Source of the DNA: Chloroflexota bacterium
Lineage (GTDB): Bacteria; Chloroflexota; Anaerolineae; DTPP01
Reading direction: 5' to 3'
Length of the DNA: 7,244 bases
Assembly (NCBI GenBank): GCA_012514615.1
Contig: JAAYZY010000363.1
Span: 1-7,244, forward strand
The position numbers and the translations under genes are program-made. Positions 1-5,958 of this stretch are shown here, in pieces. The notes under the pieces are model-generated. The model was not told where the DNA came from. It was given only the letters and a program-made list of their open reading frames with translations, and searched no databases. How positions within the stretch are numbered: position 1 is the stretch's first letter; every line of letters starts with the position of its first letter.

Positions 1-899
1 ACCGTGAGCAACGCCGGGCCGAACAGGATGATGAAAATGGCCGGGAAGATGAGGAAGGCCAGCGGAATCAGCATCTTCACCGGCGCCTTCTGCGCCGTCT
101 CTTCCGCTCGTTGGCGGCGCTTGATGCGCATCTGCTCCGACTGAATGCGCATGACTCGGGAGATGCTGACGCCCAACTGATCGGCTTGGATGATGGCGGC
201 CACGAAGCTGGTGAGGTCGGGGACGTCGGCCCGCTCAGCCATGTCTCGCAGCGCCTCCCGTCGGGACTTCCCCATGCGCATCTCCGATAGCGTGCGGCTG
301 AAGGCTCGGGAGAGTTCGTTGTCCCACTTCTCCACCACCTTGGCCATGGCCGCGTCGAAGCCCAGGCCGGCCTCGATGCCGATGGTCAGCAGGTCCAGCA
401 CGTCCGGCAGGCTGCGTACGATCTCCTTCTGGCGGGCTTTGATGCGCCCCCCTACCCACATGGTGGGCAGGTAGAACCCCAGCATGCCGGCCACTCCGGT
501 CATGAGGAACCGCATGGCGATGGGGCTATTGGTGAGGGTGAACAGGCCGAAGAGCATGCCGGCCAGCAGGATTCCGGCGAGTCCGCGGATGCCCAGGAAC
601 TCGGTGGGCCCCCAGTTGTTGGGGTTGCCGGCCATCTCCAACGTGCGCCGCGTCTTCTCCAGGTTGCGCTGGGGGGCCAGGCGCGTCAACAGGTTGGCGA
701 TGCCGTGGAGCATCGGGTCAATGACCCGCTCGCTGAACGGGCGCGAGAGCTCGATCTCCTCCAGCGTCAGCGGCCGCCCGCCGTACTCCAGCAACCGCTC
801 CTGCACCTGGTCGGCAGGCCGGGGCGCTGCGATGCCAGCGAAGATCAGCAAGATGGCCAGACCCGCCAACACCGGAACAACAATCATGAGGATCGTCAT
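1..899 (-). CDS. tadC: TadC, Tad pilus inner-membrane platform protein (type II secretion F family), C-terminal end cut by window
   Basis: I translated this frame by hand: it is open from the ATG at 899 to the window edge, giving 299 residues with no stop. Family members are about 300-320 residues, so only a few C-terminal residues should be missing. Likely membrane segments are at residues 3-24, 102-121, 128-148 and 275-297. The cytoplasmic F-type domain lies at about 165-270, including SLPDVLDLLTIGIEAGLGFD (163-182). The last helix begins with KAPVKMLIPLAFLIFP (271-286), typical of TadC. TadC pairs with TadB to form the membrane platform through which the CpaF ATPase drives Flp pilin assembly. 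The start is supported by GGAGGT (908-913) eight bases upstream. It follows tadB after 28-29 bp, as in other Tad operons. The family call is firm; the exact C-terminus is unseen. Confidence 0.93.
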   Translation of the reverse strand, partial: MTILMIVVPVLAGLAILLIFAGIAAPRPADQVQERLLEYGGRPLTLEEIELSRPFSERVIDPMLHGIANLLTRLAPQRNLEKTRRTLEMAGNPNNWGPTEFLGIRGLAGILLAGMLFGLFTLTNSPIAMRFLMTGVAGMLGFYLPTMWVGGRIKARQKEIVRSLPDVLDLLTIGIEAGLGFDAAMAKVVEKWDNELSRAFSRTLSEMRMGKSRREALRDMAERADVPDLTSFVAAIIQADQLGVSISRVMRIQSEQMRIKRRQRAEETAQKAPVKMLIPLAFLIFPAIFIILFGPALLT

Positions 900-907
900 G
901 GAGCGAG

Positions 908-913
908 ACCTCC
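908..913 (-). promoter_or_regulatory. Shine-Dalgarno site of tadC
   Basis: GGAGGT on the minus strand ends eight bases before the ATG at 899. It supports that ATG over the next in-frame ATG at 887, twelve bases downstream. Confidence 0.7.
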
Positions 914-928
914 ATCCCCCTGATGGGA

Positions 929-1885
929 TTATACCTCGATGGCGATGATGCGGCGAATCGCCATATACCCCAACACAACCACCATGGCGGCGGTGCCCAA
1001 CATGATCCAGCCGCACGTCTCTTCGAACATCTGGCCCATGTAGTCGGAGCTGAGCAGGTACATGATCAGCCCCAGAGCTATGGGCAGAAGGCTGATGATG
1101 TTGGCCGAGAGCATCTGCATGGAGGTGAGCACGCGGATCTCGCCTTCGATGCGCACCCGCTCGCGGATGGTGTAGCTGATGGTGTCCAGGATCTCGGCCA
1201 GGTTGCCGCCAACCTCGTGCTGCACCTTCACGGCCGTGATCATCAGGTCCAGGTCGTCGCTCTGGATGCGCCGCAGCATGTTATCCAAGGCCTGGTTCAT
1301 GGAGATGCCCAGGCCGACTTCCTGAACGACGCGACCGAACTCCACGGAGATGGGCGGCGGCATCTCCCGCGACACGGTCTCCATGGCTTGCATCTGGCTG
1401 TAGCCTGAGCGCAGGCCGTTCACCAGCAGGTTGATGCCGTCGCTGAGCTGCTCATTGAAACGCTTGCGCCGGTTCCCCTGTCGCTTGTGGACGAAGAACT
1501 TGGGCAGGTACGAGCCGACTACGCCGAACCCGATGGCGGCGAAAGGGGAGCGGTAGAGCAGGTAACCCAAAAGGAAACCAACCAGGGCGGCCAACACGTT
1601 GAGCACCACAAACTCCGAGACGGTGAGCTTCAGGTCGGCGCGGGCCAGCTCCCGCGCCGTGTTGGCGGCGAAGCTCTTGTTGGAGAGCGCCTTATCCAGC
1701 TTGGCCCCGATGGGCGAGCCGCCCTTTGCCTTGACGGTCTCCGCCTCATTGCTGCGCGAAGCGTAGCGCCCCAGACGATCATCCACCCTTTGGTCTTTGG
1801 CGCCGAGGCTGCGGCCCAGGCCCAGAAAGACCAAGAACAAAGACAGCCCTGCCAGCGCGGGCACGACAACTGCGGCTGGATTCAT
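929..1885 (-). CDS. tadB: TadB, Tad pilus inner-membrane platform protein (type II secretion F family)
   Basis: A 318-residue membrane protein, normal length for TadB. It has an N-terminal membrane segment (about 5-24), two central segments (90-111 and 114-133), a cytoplasmic F-type domain (about 145-255) and two C-terminal segments (256-279, 293-312). The domain carries the family pattern LSDGINLLVNGLRSGYS (147-163) followed by EVGLGISMNQALDNM (189-203). TadB and TadC are thought to form the inner-membrane base that couples ATP hydrolysis by CpaF to pilin extrusion. I chose the ATG at 1885 because GGAGGAG (1894-1900) precedes it by eight bases. An in-frame GTG at 1906 would add seven residues, but its AGGAGG lies only about one base from the start. 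It ends in TAA at 929-931. It sits between cpaF and tadC in the usual Tad order. Confidence 0.93.
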   Translation of the reverse strand: MNPAAVVVPALAGLSLFLVFLGLGRSLGAKDQRVDDRLGRYASRSNEAETVKAKGGSPIGAKLDKALSNKSFAANTARELARADLKLTVSEFVVLNVLAALVGFLLGYLLYRSPFAAIGFGVVGSYLPKFFVHKRQGNRRKRFNEQLSDGINLLVNGLRSGYSQMQAMETVSREMPPPISVEFGRVVQEVGLGISMNQALDNMLRRIQSDDLDLMITAVKVQHEVGGNLAEILDTISYTIRERVRIEGEIRVLTSMQMLSANIISLLPIALGLIMYLLSSDYMGQMFEETCGWIMLGTAAMVVVLGYMAIRRIIAIEV

Positions 1886-1893
1886 GGCACGTG

Positions 1894-1900
1894 CTCCTCC
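1894..1900 (-). promoter_or_regulatory. Shine-Dalgarno site deciding the tadB start
   Basis: GGAGGAG on the minus strand lies eight bases before the ATG at 1885. A second purine-rich site (AGGAGGA, about 1907-1913) abuts the GTG at 1906, a poor spacing. The ATG is therefore preferred. Confidence 0.6.
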
Positions 1901-1925
1901 CCGCACTCCTCCTCACTTGGTGCGG
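1901..1925 (-). other. Small hairpin in the cpaF-tadB gap with a Shine-Dalgarno-like loop
   Basis: CCGCAC (1901-1906) and GTGCGG (1920-1925) form a perfect 6-bp inverted repeat with a 13-base loop. In the mRNA the loop contains GAGGAGGA, the 3' arm contains the alternative GTG start of tadB, and the stem ends just before the preferred Shine-Dalgarno site. It could influence tadB translation. A six-base repeat in GC-rich DNA can also arise by chance. Confidence 0.3.
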
Positions 1926-1941
1926 CGTCTGCTCGACCCGG

Positions 1942-3312
1942 CTACCGAAAGCGGACGTTGATGCCGAAGATGTCGGGCGGCAAGTAAATGTTGGCGGCCT
2001 CCAGGCGCGGCATGAACTTGGGCCGCAGGCCGGTGGGCTTGAGCCGACCGACGATCTTGCCTTCTTCCATCCCTGTCTGCTCAAAGGCGAAGATGTCGGA
2101 AAGGACGATGACGTCCCCTTCCATGCCCTGCACCTCGCTGATGTTGACGATCTTGCGCGTGCCGTCCCTCATGCGCTCCTGGTGCACGATGACATCCAGC
2201 GCTGAGGCGATCTGCTCGCGGATGGCCCGCAGTGGCAGGTCCATACCGGCCATCAGGCACATGGTCTCCAGGCGGGAAAGGGTGTCGCGCGGGCTGTTGG
2301 AGTGGGCCGTGGTCATGGACCCATCGTGGCCGGTGTTCATAGCCTGGAGCATGTCCAGGGCCTCGCCAGAACGCACCTCGCCGACGACGATGCGGTCGGG
2401 GCGCATACGCAAGGAGTTGACCACCAGGTCACGGATCGGCACCGCCCCCTTGCCTTCAATGTTGGCCGGTCGCGACTCCATGGTCACCACGTGTTCCTGG
2501 CGCAGTTGGAGCTCGGCTGCGTTCTCGATGGTGATGATCCGCTCGTTGTCCGGGATGAAGCCGGATAGGATGTTCAGCAAGGTGGTCTTGCCCGAGCCGG
2601 TGCCGCCAGAGACCACCACGTTGAGCCGCCCGATGACGCACGACTTGAGGAACTCCAGCGCCTCCGCGGAGACGGAGCCCCACTCCACCAGGTTCTCGGC
2701 GGTGATGGGGATGCGAGCGAACTTCCGCACCGTGAGTGTGGGACCCACCAGGGCGATGGGCGGGATGACCGCGTTGACGCGGGAGCCGTCGGGCAGGCGG
2801 GCGTCCACCATGGGCGAGCTCTCGTCGATGCGGCGGCCCAGGGGCGAGACGATGCGGTCGATAATGCGCAGGAGGTGGTCGTCATCCTCGAAGACCACCT
2901 CTGCGCGCTCCAGACGGCCCGAACGCTCCACGTACACCTTCTTGGGGCCGTTGACCATGATCTCTGTGACGGTGTCGTCGGCCAGCAGCGACTGCAGCGG
3001 CCCGAAGCCCAGGATCTCCGCCACGATCTGCTCGAACAACCGCTGACGCTCTGAGCGACTGAGGATGATACTCTCCTCAGTGAGCATGGCCTGGAACAGC
3101 TCTTCGATGTTCCGCCGCAGCTCGCTGTTCTCGGCCAGGTCAGCGTGGGGGTCAAGCTCGGAGATGAGCCGTTCCTGAATGCGGTTCTTGAGCTGGGTGT
3201 AGTTGTCGTGTGATGTGGTGGCGGCCGTCTCGCGCCGCACCCGGATCTCGTCCAAACGAGTGGGCGCTTGAATCGGTTGCTGGGACTTCTCGATGCGTTT
3301 GAGCAACGACAT
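1942..3312 (-). CDS. cpaF: CpaF/TadA, Tad pilus assembly ATPase (type II/IV secretion VirB11-GspE superfamily)
   Basis: A 456-residue cytoplasmic hexameric ATPase that powers Flp pilus assembly at the TadB/TadC platform. All hallmark motifs are intact: Walker A GGTGSGKTT (236-244, Lys242), Asp box TIENAAELQL (261-270), Walker B RIVVGEVRSGEALD (307-320, Glu312) and His box TGHDGSMTTAHS (327-338). The N-terminal domain holds EILGFGPLQSLLADDTVTEI (99-118), characteristic of CpaF, then MVNGPKKVYVER. The first 60 or so residues are hydrophilic, as expected for this family, and the length is normal. The start at 3312 has GAGGAG (3318-3323) five bases upstream. The gene begins 32 bp after the cpaE stop and ends in TAG at 1942-1944. 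Separate pilus extension and retraction ATPases are not seen here; bifunctional CpaF proteins are known in some Tad systems, but that cannot be judged from sequence. Confidence 0.97.
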   Translation of the reverse strand: MSLLKRIEKSQQPIQAPTRLDEIRVRRETAATTSHDNYTQLKNRIQERLISELDPHADLAENSELRRNIEELFQAMLTEESIILSRSERQRLFEQIVAEILGFGPLQSLLADDTVTEIMVNGPKKVYVERSGRLERAEVVFEDDDHLLRIIDRIVSPLGRRIDESSPMVDARLPDGSRVNAVIPPIALVGPTLTVRKFARIPITAENLVEWGSVSAEALEFLKSCVIGRLNVVVSGGTGSGKTTLLNILSGFIPDNERIITIENAAELQLRQEHVVTMESRPANIEGKGAVPIRDLVVNSLRMRPDRIVVGEVRSGEALDMLQAMNTGHDGSMTTAHSNSPRDTLSRLETMCLMAGMDLPLRAIREQIASALDVIVHQERMRDGTRKIVNISEVQGMEGDVIVLSDIFAFEQTGMEEGKIVGRLKPTGLRPKFMPRLEAANIYLPPDIFGINVRFR

Positions 3313-3317
3313 GGTCT

Positions 3318-3323
3318 CTCCTC
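3318..3323 (-). promoter_or_regulatory. Shine-Dalgarno site of cpaF
   Basis: GAGGAG on the minus strand is five bases before the ATG at 3312, confirming the start of cpaF within the 32-bp gap after cpaE. Confidence 0.65.
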
Positions 3324-3344
3324 ACATGCCTCGATGTGGTGCGT

Positions 3345-4625
3345 CTAGCCAAACAGCCGGGTCAGCAAACCGGTGTGGCCGCTCCCGGCGCCCTCCTTCT
3401 CCGTCGGTGCGGGCTGCTCAGCCGTGGCGAAATTGCTATGGATGCGGTCGGCCAAGGCGGTGATGGCCTGGGCGACTGGGCTACCCCGATGCGAGACGAC
3501 CAGAGGCACGCCTTGGTTCGCGGCCACGAAGACCACGCGCTCATCGCTGGGGATGGCCGCGGCGATGGGGTGCTTGATGCTGCTCTCGATATCCATGGCA
3601 CGGATGGCGCCCCGGCGGTCGGCCTGGTTGACCACCAACCAGATCTTCTCCGGGGGGTAGTCCAGGGCATCGGCCACATCGAAGAAGACCTTGGCGTTCT
3701 TCAGGGCCGGCACCTCCGGGGTGGCCAGCAGCAGGATCTGGTCGGCCACGTCCAGGATGTTCAGGGTCAGGTCTTGAATGGACGTCCACGTGTCCACCAC
3801 GACGTAACGGAACATGCGGCGCATCTGCTCCAGAATGGCCTTCATGTGCTCCGGGTGCACCATGTCGGCCATCTCCGGCCGGGGCGGGGCCAGCAGCACT
3901 TTGACCCCAGAAGGGTGCGGCACAAGAACGCTGCTGATCAGGTCGGCGTCCAGATCATCCATCTTGGTGGCCAGGTCAGCCACCGTGCGGCTGGCCTGGA
4001 GGTTGAGCAGGACGTCCAGGCCGCCGAATTGCAGGTTGCCATCCACCAGGACGACCTTGTCTTTGGCGGCCTCGTGCAGGGCGATGGCCAGGTTGGCCGT
4101 GATGGTGCTGGTGCCCACGCCTCCCTTGGGGCCGAACACGCTGATGACGTGGCCCAACGAAGGTGATCGCTGGCTGCTCTTGACTTTGTGCGCCTCGGCG
4201 CCCGGCTCAGGGGGGGGCGGGGCTACCGGCAGCGGAGGGGTCAGGGCGTGGACCCGGCGGATGCTGGAGACGAGTTCCTCGCTGGAGAACGGCTTGATGA
4301 GGAACTCCCGCGCCCCGGCGAGCATGGAGCGGCGGAGGTAGTCTGCCTCTCCCTGCACCGACATCATGATCACCTGCCCGCCCCGCGCTTCCCGGATGAT
4401 CGTCTCGCTGGCCGTGATGCCGTCCATGCCGGGCATGTTGATGTCCATCAGGACGATGTTGGGCTGAAGCTCCCGGGCCAGGCTAACCGCTTCCTCGCCG
4501 CTGGAGGCCATGCCCACGATCTCGAGATCCTGCTCGAAGTAGAGCAGCTTACGCAGGTTCTCCCTCGTCTCCGGGATGTCGTCGGCGATGAGGATCTTGA
4601 TTTTGTCCTTGTTGTTCTCGTTCAT
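3345..4625 (-). CDS. cpaE: CpaE/TadZ, receiver-domain plus MinD/ParA-like pilus localisation protein
   Basis: A 426-residue two-domain cytoplasmic protein. Residues 8-125 form a complete response-regulator receiver: acid pocket Asp15-Asp16, phospho-acceptor Asp61 in LMDINMPGMDG, Ser89 as the switch residue and Lys111 in LIKPF. A Pro-rich linker (130-155) leads to a MinD/ParA-type ATPase domain from about 159. Its P-loop is GPKGGVGTSTITANLA (165-180), with the deviant-Walker signature Lys167 but Thr172 where the usual P-loop Lys would be. Asp195 lies in VVLVDGNLQFG and Asp278 in the Walker B strand YVVVD. TadZ/CpaE proteins place the Tad machine in the cell, often at a pole. The start has AAGGGG (4632-4637) six bases upstream. 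It lies 40 bp after cpaB and 32 bp before cpaF. Phosphorylation by an unlinked histidine kinase is plausible, but none is visible here. Confidence 0.93.
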   Translation of the reverse strand: MNENNKDKIKILIADDIPETRENLRKLLYFEQDLEIVGMASSGEEAVSLARELQPNIVLMDINMPGMDGITASETIIREARGGQVIMMSVQGEADYLRRSMLAGAREFLIKPFSSEELVSSIRRVHALTPPLPVAPPPPEPGAEAHKVKSSQRSPSLGHVISVFGPKGGVGTSTITANLAIALHEAAKDKVVLVDGNLQFGGLDVLLNLQASRTVADLATKMDDLDADLISSVLVPHPSGVKVLLAPPRPEMADMVHPEHMKAILEQMRRMFRYVVVDTWTSIQDLTLNILDVADQILLLATPEVPALKNAKVFFDVADALDYPPEKIWLVVNQADRRGAIRAMDIESSIKHPIAAAIPSDERVVFVAANQGVPLVVSHRGSPVAQAITALADRIHSNFATAEQPAPTEKEGAGSGHTGLLTRLFG

Positions 4626-4631
4626 GCCAAT

Positions 4632-4637
4632 CCCCTT
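4632..4637 (-). promoter_or_regulatory. Shine-Dalgarno site of cpaE
   Basis: AAGGGG on the minus strand ends six bases before the ATG at 4625. It is weaker than the sites of the neighbouring genes but well placed. Confidence 0.5.
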
Positions 4638-4665
4638 GCGCGGTCTCTCGCCTGTCTAGTCGAGC

Positions 4666-5583
4666 CTACTGGCCATCTGCCGGCGCTGACCCCTGCAGGG
4701 TGTAAGGCTGCTTGGGTGGCGGTGTGATGTCGAATCGCCGCATGATGTAGTCCAGCGTCACCGATTCGGTGGTGACCAGGCTGCGGTCGTCCCGGGCCCG
4801 CAGGGCCAGGTCGATGACCGCGCCGCTTTCCCGTAGGAACTTCAGCACCAGGGCGTCCTGCTGATCCAACAGCACGGTGATGATGTCGGGGCCCTTGGGC
4901 GTCGGCGTGGCCTGCCCGCTGGCCTGTTGCTGCTTCTCCTCCTTGGGCTCGGGCTCCGCCCCAGGGATGCCGGTGTTCCAGTCCCCCACCTTCAGGATCT
5001 CCACGTTCTGCAGGGTGAGTTGGACCACCTGCCGAGGCTCCTGCTTCCCGATGATCGTCCCCTGGGCGCCCACGCGCTCCACCGGCTGCTTCACCTGGCT
5101 CTCCATGTCCAGATCCACCAGGTTGACGGTGATGAGCACGTCCACGAAGTCGCCGGCTTGGATGGCGTAGGCCACGCTGGAGATGCGGTTGACCGGGAAC
5201 GCCACGGCCACCATGCCTTCGGGGATCATCCAGGAGGCGTGTGTGCCCTGGAGCATCATGTCGTCTTTGCCGATGAGCATCTGCTGTTGCAGCACCTGTC
5301 CCTGGTAGATGGGCGCGCTGGCCAGCTTGCCGGCCGTCTCCGCCTGGTTGAGGATGGCGCCGGGCGGGATCTGATCCTGGGGCCAGTCGGTCATGGTGAT
5401 GGTCTCTGGCAGGATGGGCTGGCCGGCGCCGATGTTCTGCACGGCGACCACCACCCGCTTGGTGGGGGTCTCCTGCTGAACCGAGGGGGCGTTCTGGGGC
5501 TGGTTGAGGAGCAGAAAGGCCCCGAACGCAGTGACCAAGGCCAAGACTAGGCCCAGTATGATGAAAATCCGTCCACGACGCAT
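4666..5583 (-). CDS. cpaB: CpaB/RcpC, SAF-domain Tad pilus assembly protein
   Basis: A 305-residue membrane-anchored protein. After MRRGR there is one hydrophobic segment (about 6-27), placing the rest outside the cytoplasmic membrane. A SAF domain spans about 43-105 (RVVVAVQNIGAGQPIL at 43-58). An RcpC/CpaB domain covers about 122-285, with MVAVAFPVNRISSVAYAIQA (124-143) then GDFVDVLITV. A hydrophilic, Glu/Gln/Pro-rich insertion (205-232) interrupts it. In diderm bacteria CpaB/RcpC works next to the secretin; no secretin gene follows here, as cpaE begins 40 bp downstream. I set the start at 5583 because GAGGAGG (5589-5595) lies five bases upstream and the membrane segment follows at once. 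The frame stays open to an ATG at 5826, but that extension is low-complexity, would bury the membrane anchor and crosses the hairpins. The stop is TAG at 4666-4668. Confidence 0.93.
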   Translation of the reverse strand: MRRGRIFIILGLVLALVTAFGAFLLLNQPQNAPSVQQETPTKRVVVAVQNIGAGQPILPETITMTDWPQDQIPPGAILNQAETAGKLASAPIYQGQVLQQQMLIGKDDMMLQGTHASWMIPEGMVAVAFPVNRISSVAYAIQAGDFVDVLITVNLVDLDMESQVKQPVERVGAQGTIIGKQEPRQVVQLTLQNVEILKVGDWNTGIPGAEPEPKEEKQQQASGQATPTPKGPDIITVLLDQQDALVLKFLRESGAVIDLALRARDDRSLVTTESVTLDYIMRRFDITPPPKQPYTLQGSAPADGQ

Positions 5584-5588
5584 GTCTG

Positions 5589-5595
5589 CCTCCTC
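5589..5595 (-). promoter_or_regulatory. Shine-Dalgarno site deciding the cpaB start
   Basis: GAGGAGG on the minus strand, five bases before the ATG at 5583. It is the strongest ribosome-binding site near this gene and argues against the longer frame beginning at 5826. Confidence 0.75.
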
Positions 5596-5633
5596 GTCCT
5601 CTTGCCCTTGCCCTGCTAACGGCTGCGCGTCCG

Positions 5634-5671
5634 GGACTGGACGGCGGGGGCTGCTCCGAGCCGTCCAGTCC
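5634..5671 (-). other. Perfect 12-bp inverted repeat (hairpin) in the cpaB leader
   Basis: GGACTGGACGGC (5634-5645) and GCCGTCCAGTCC (5660-5671) are exact reverse complements around a 14-base loop. The structure ends about 50 bases before the cpaB ATG and leaves the ribosome-binding site free. No T-run follows it on the minus strand, so it is not a standard intrinsic terminator. It could stabilise the 5' end of the operon mRNA, act as an attenuator, or be a dyad binding site for a regulator. Confidence 0.6.
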
Positions 5672-5681
5672 GCCGGCGCAT

Positions 5682-5698
5682 CCCTCCTGTCCGGAGGG
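5682..5698 (-). other. 6-bp inverted repeat in the cpaB leader
   Basis: CCCTCC (5682-5687) and GGAGGG (5693-5698) pair around the five-base loop TGTCC. It lies 10 bp from the 12-bp repeat, so the two could stack in the mRNA. On its own it is weak. Confidence 0.35.
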
Positions 5699-5837
5699 CT
5701 GGGTGTCAGATTGGCCCTCCCGGCTGCGAGCAGGCGACCGGCTCGGCAACTGTGGGGGCTAAGGGTGCTTCTGTTCCTGGCTGGGAGATCGAGGAGATGC
5801 AGTGAGGCGACCCATGCCGTTGGCAAGGGCTGGCTCC

Positions 5838-5856
5838 CGGTTCTTCCACAGAACCG
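5838..5856 (-). other. 7-bp inverted repeat with a 5-base loop upstream of cpaB
   Basis: CGGTTCT (5838-5844) and AGAACCG (5850-5856) are exact reverse complements around TCCAC. This compact hairpin, or operator-like dyad, sits in the middle of the gap. No poly-T tract follows on either strand. Its role is unknown. Confidence 0.4.
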
Positions 5857-5901
5857 TGATGGTCTCGTCTCGTCCCCCAGAGAGACTATTTGGTTGCTCC
5901 C

Positions 5902-5944
5902 CGCCCGTGGCCCTCAAACTGCGGCAGCTCGGGGACCACGGGCG
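5902..5944 (-). terminator. Candidate terminator hairpin after the CBM/malectin gene
   Basis: CGCCCGTGG (5902-5910) and CCACGGGCG (5936-5944) form a perfect 9-bp stem. Past a one-base bulge, CCC and GGG can add three more pairs, and the inner CTGCGGCAG is itself nearly self-complementary. It begins about 14 bases after the stop codon at 5959, where a terminator is expected. No U-tract follows on the minus strand (next bases GGGGAGCAACC), so it may be a weak terminator or a 3'-end stabiliser. Confidence 0.45.
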
Positions 5945-5958
5945 ATTGTGGCCTGGCG

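Larger units (their letters stand above)
5584..5958 (-). other. 375-bp non-coding gap and probable cpaB leader, rich in inverted repeats
   Basis: This is the only long gap between genes. It lies between the stop of the CBM/malectin gene and the cpaB start, and I see no convincing protein-coding frame in it. It holds at least four inverted repeats, listed separately. I looked for sigma70-like -35/-10 pairs on the minus strand and found none I would defend; the only AT-rich stretch is around 5884-5893. A promoter for the Tad operon is expected here on layout grounds, but its position cannot be read from the sequence. Confidence 0.55.

Noticed and set aside
1904..1906. GTG at 1906 as the tadB start
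   Set aside because: Its Shine-Dalgarno-like bases almost touch the start codon. The ATG at 1885 has proper spacing. It is kept only as an alternative.
1988..3046. Long open frame on the plus strand (352 codons) antisense to cpaF
   Set aside because: It mirrors cpaF, which has every ATPase motif. Its product is Ser/Arg/Met-rich low-complexity sequence with no recognisable domain, as expected opposite a GC-rich gene.
3323..3338. CACAT/ATGTG 5-bp inverted repeat between cpaE and cpaF
   Set aside because: It is short, has no tail of T residues, and is likely to occur by chance. A terminator inside this tight operon is not expected.
3336..4166. Plus-strand open frame of 276 codons opposite cpaE
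   Set aside because: The product is dominated by His, Gly, Asp and Val with no domain pattern, and it lies wholly over the well-supported cpaE frame.
4622..5749. Minus-strand open frame of 375 codons overlapping cpaB in another frame
   Set aside because: Its composition (Gly, Arg, His, Pro, Ala) is that of a frame-shifted GC-rich gene, while the cpaB frame has a membrane segment, SAF domain and Shine-Dalgarno site.
5584..5826. Upstream extension of cpaB to an ATG at 5826
   Set aside because: The added 81 residues are low-complexity, would place the membrane anchor in mid-protein and cross two inverted repeats. The ATG at 5583 has a much better ribosome-binding site.
5860..5940. Possible c-di-GMP riboswitch in the cpaB leader
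   Set aside because: Considered because c-di-GMP often controls surface attachment. I could not find the conserved GEMM core elements around the hairpins.
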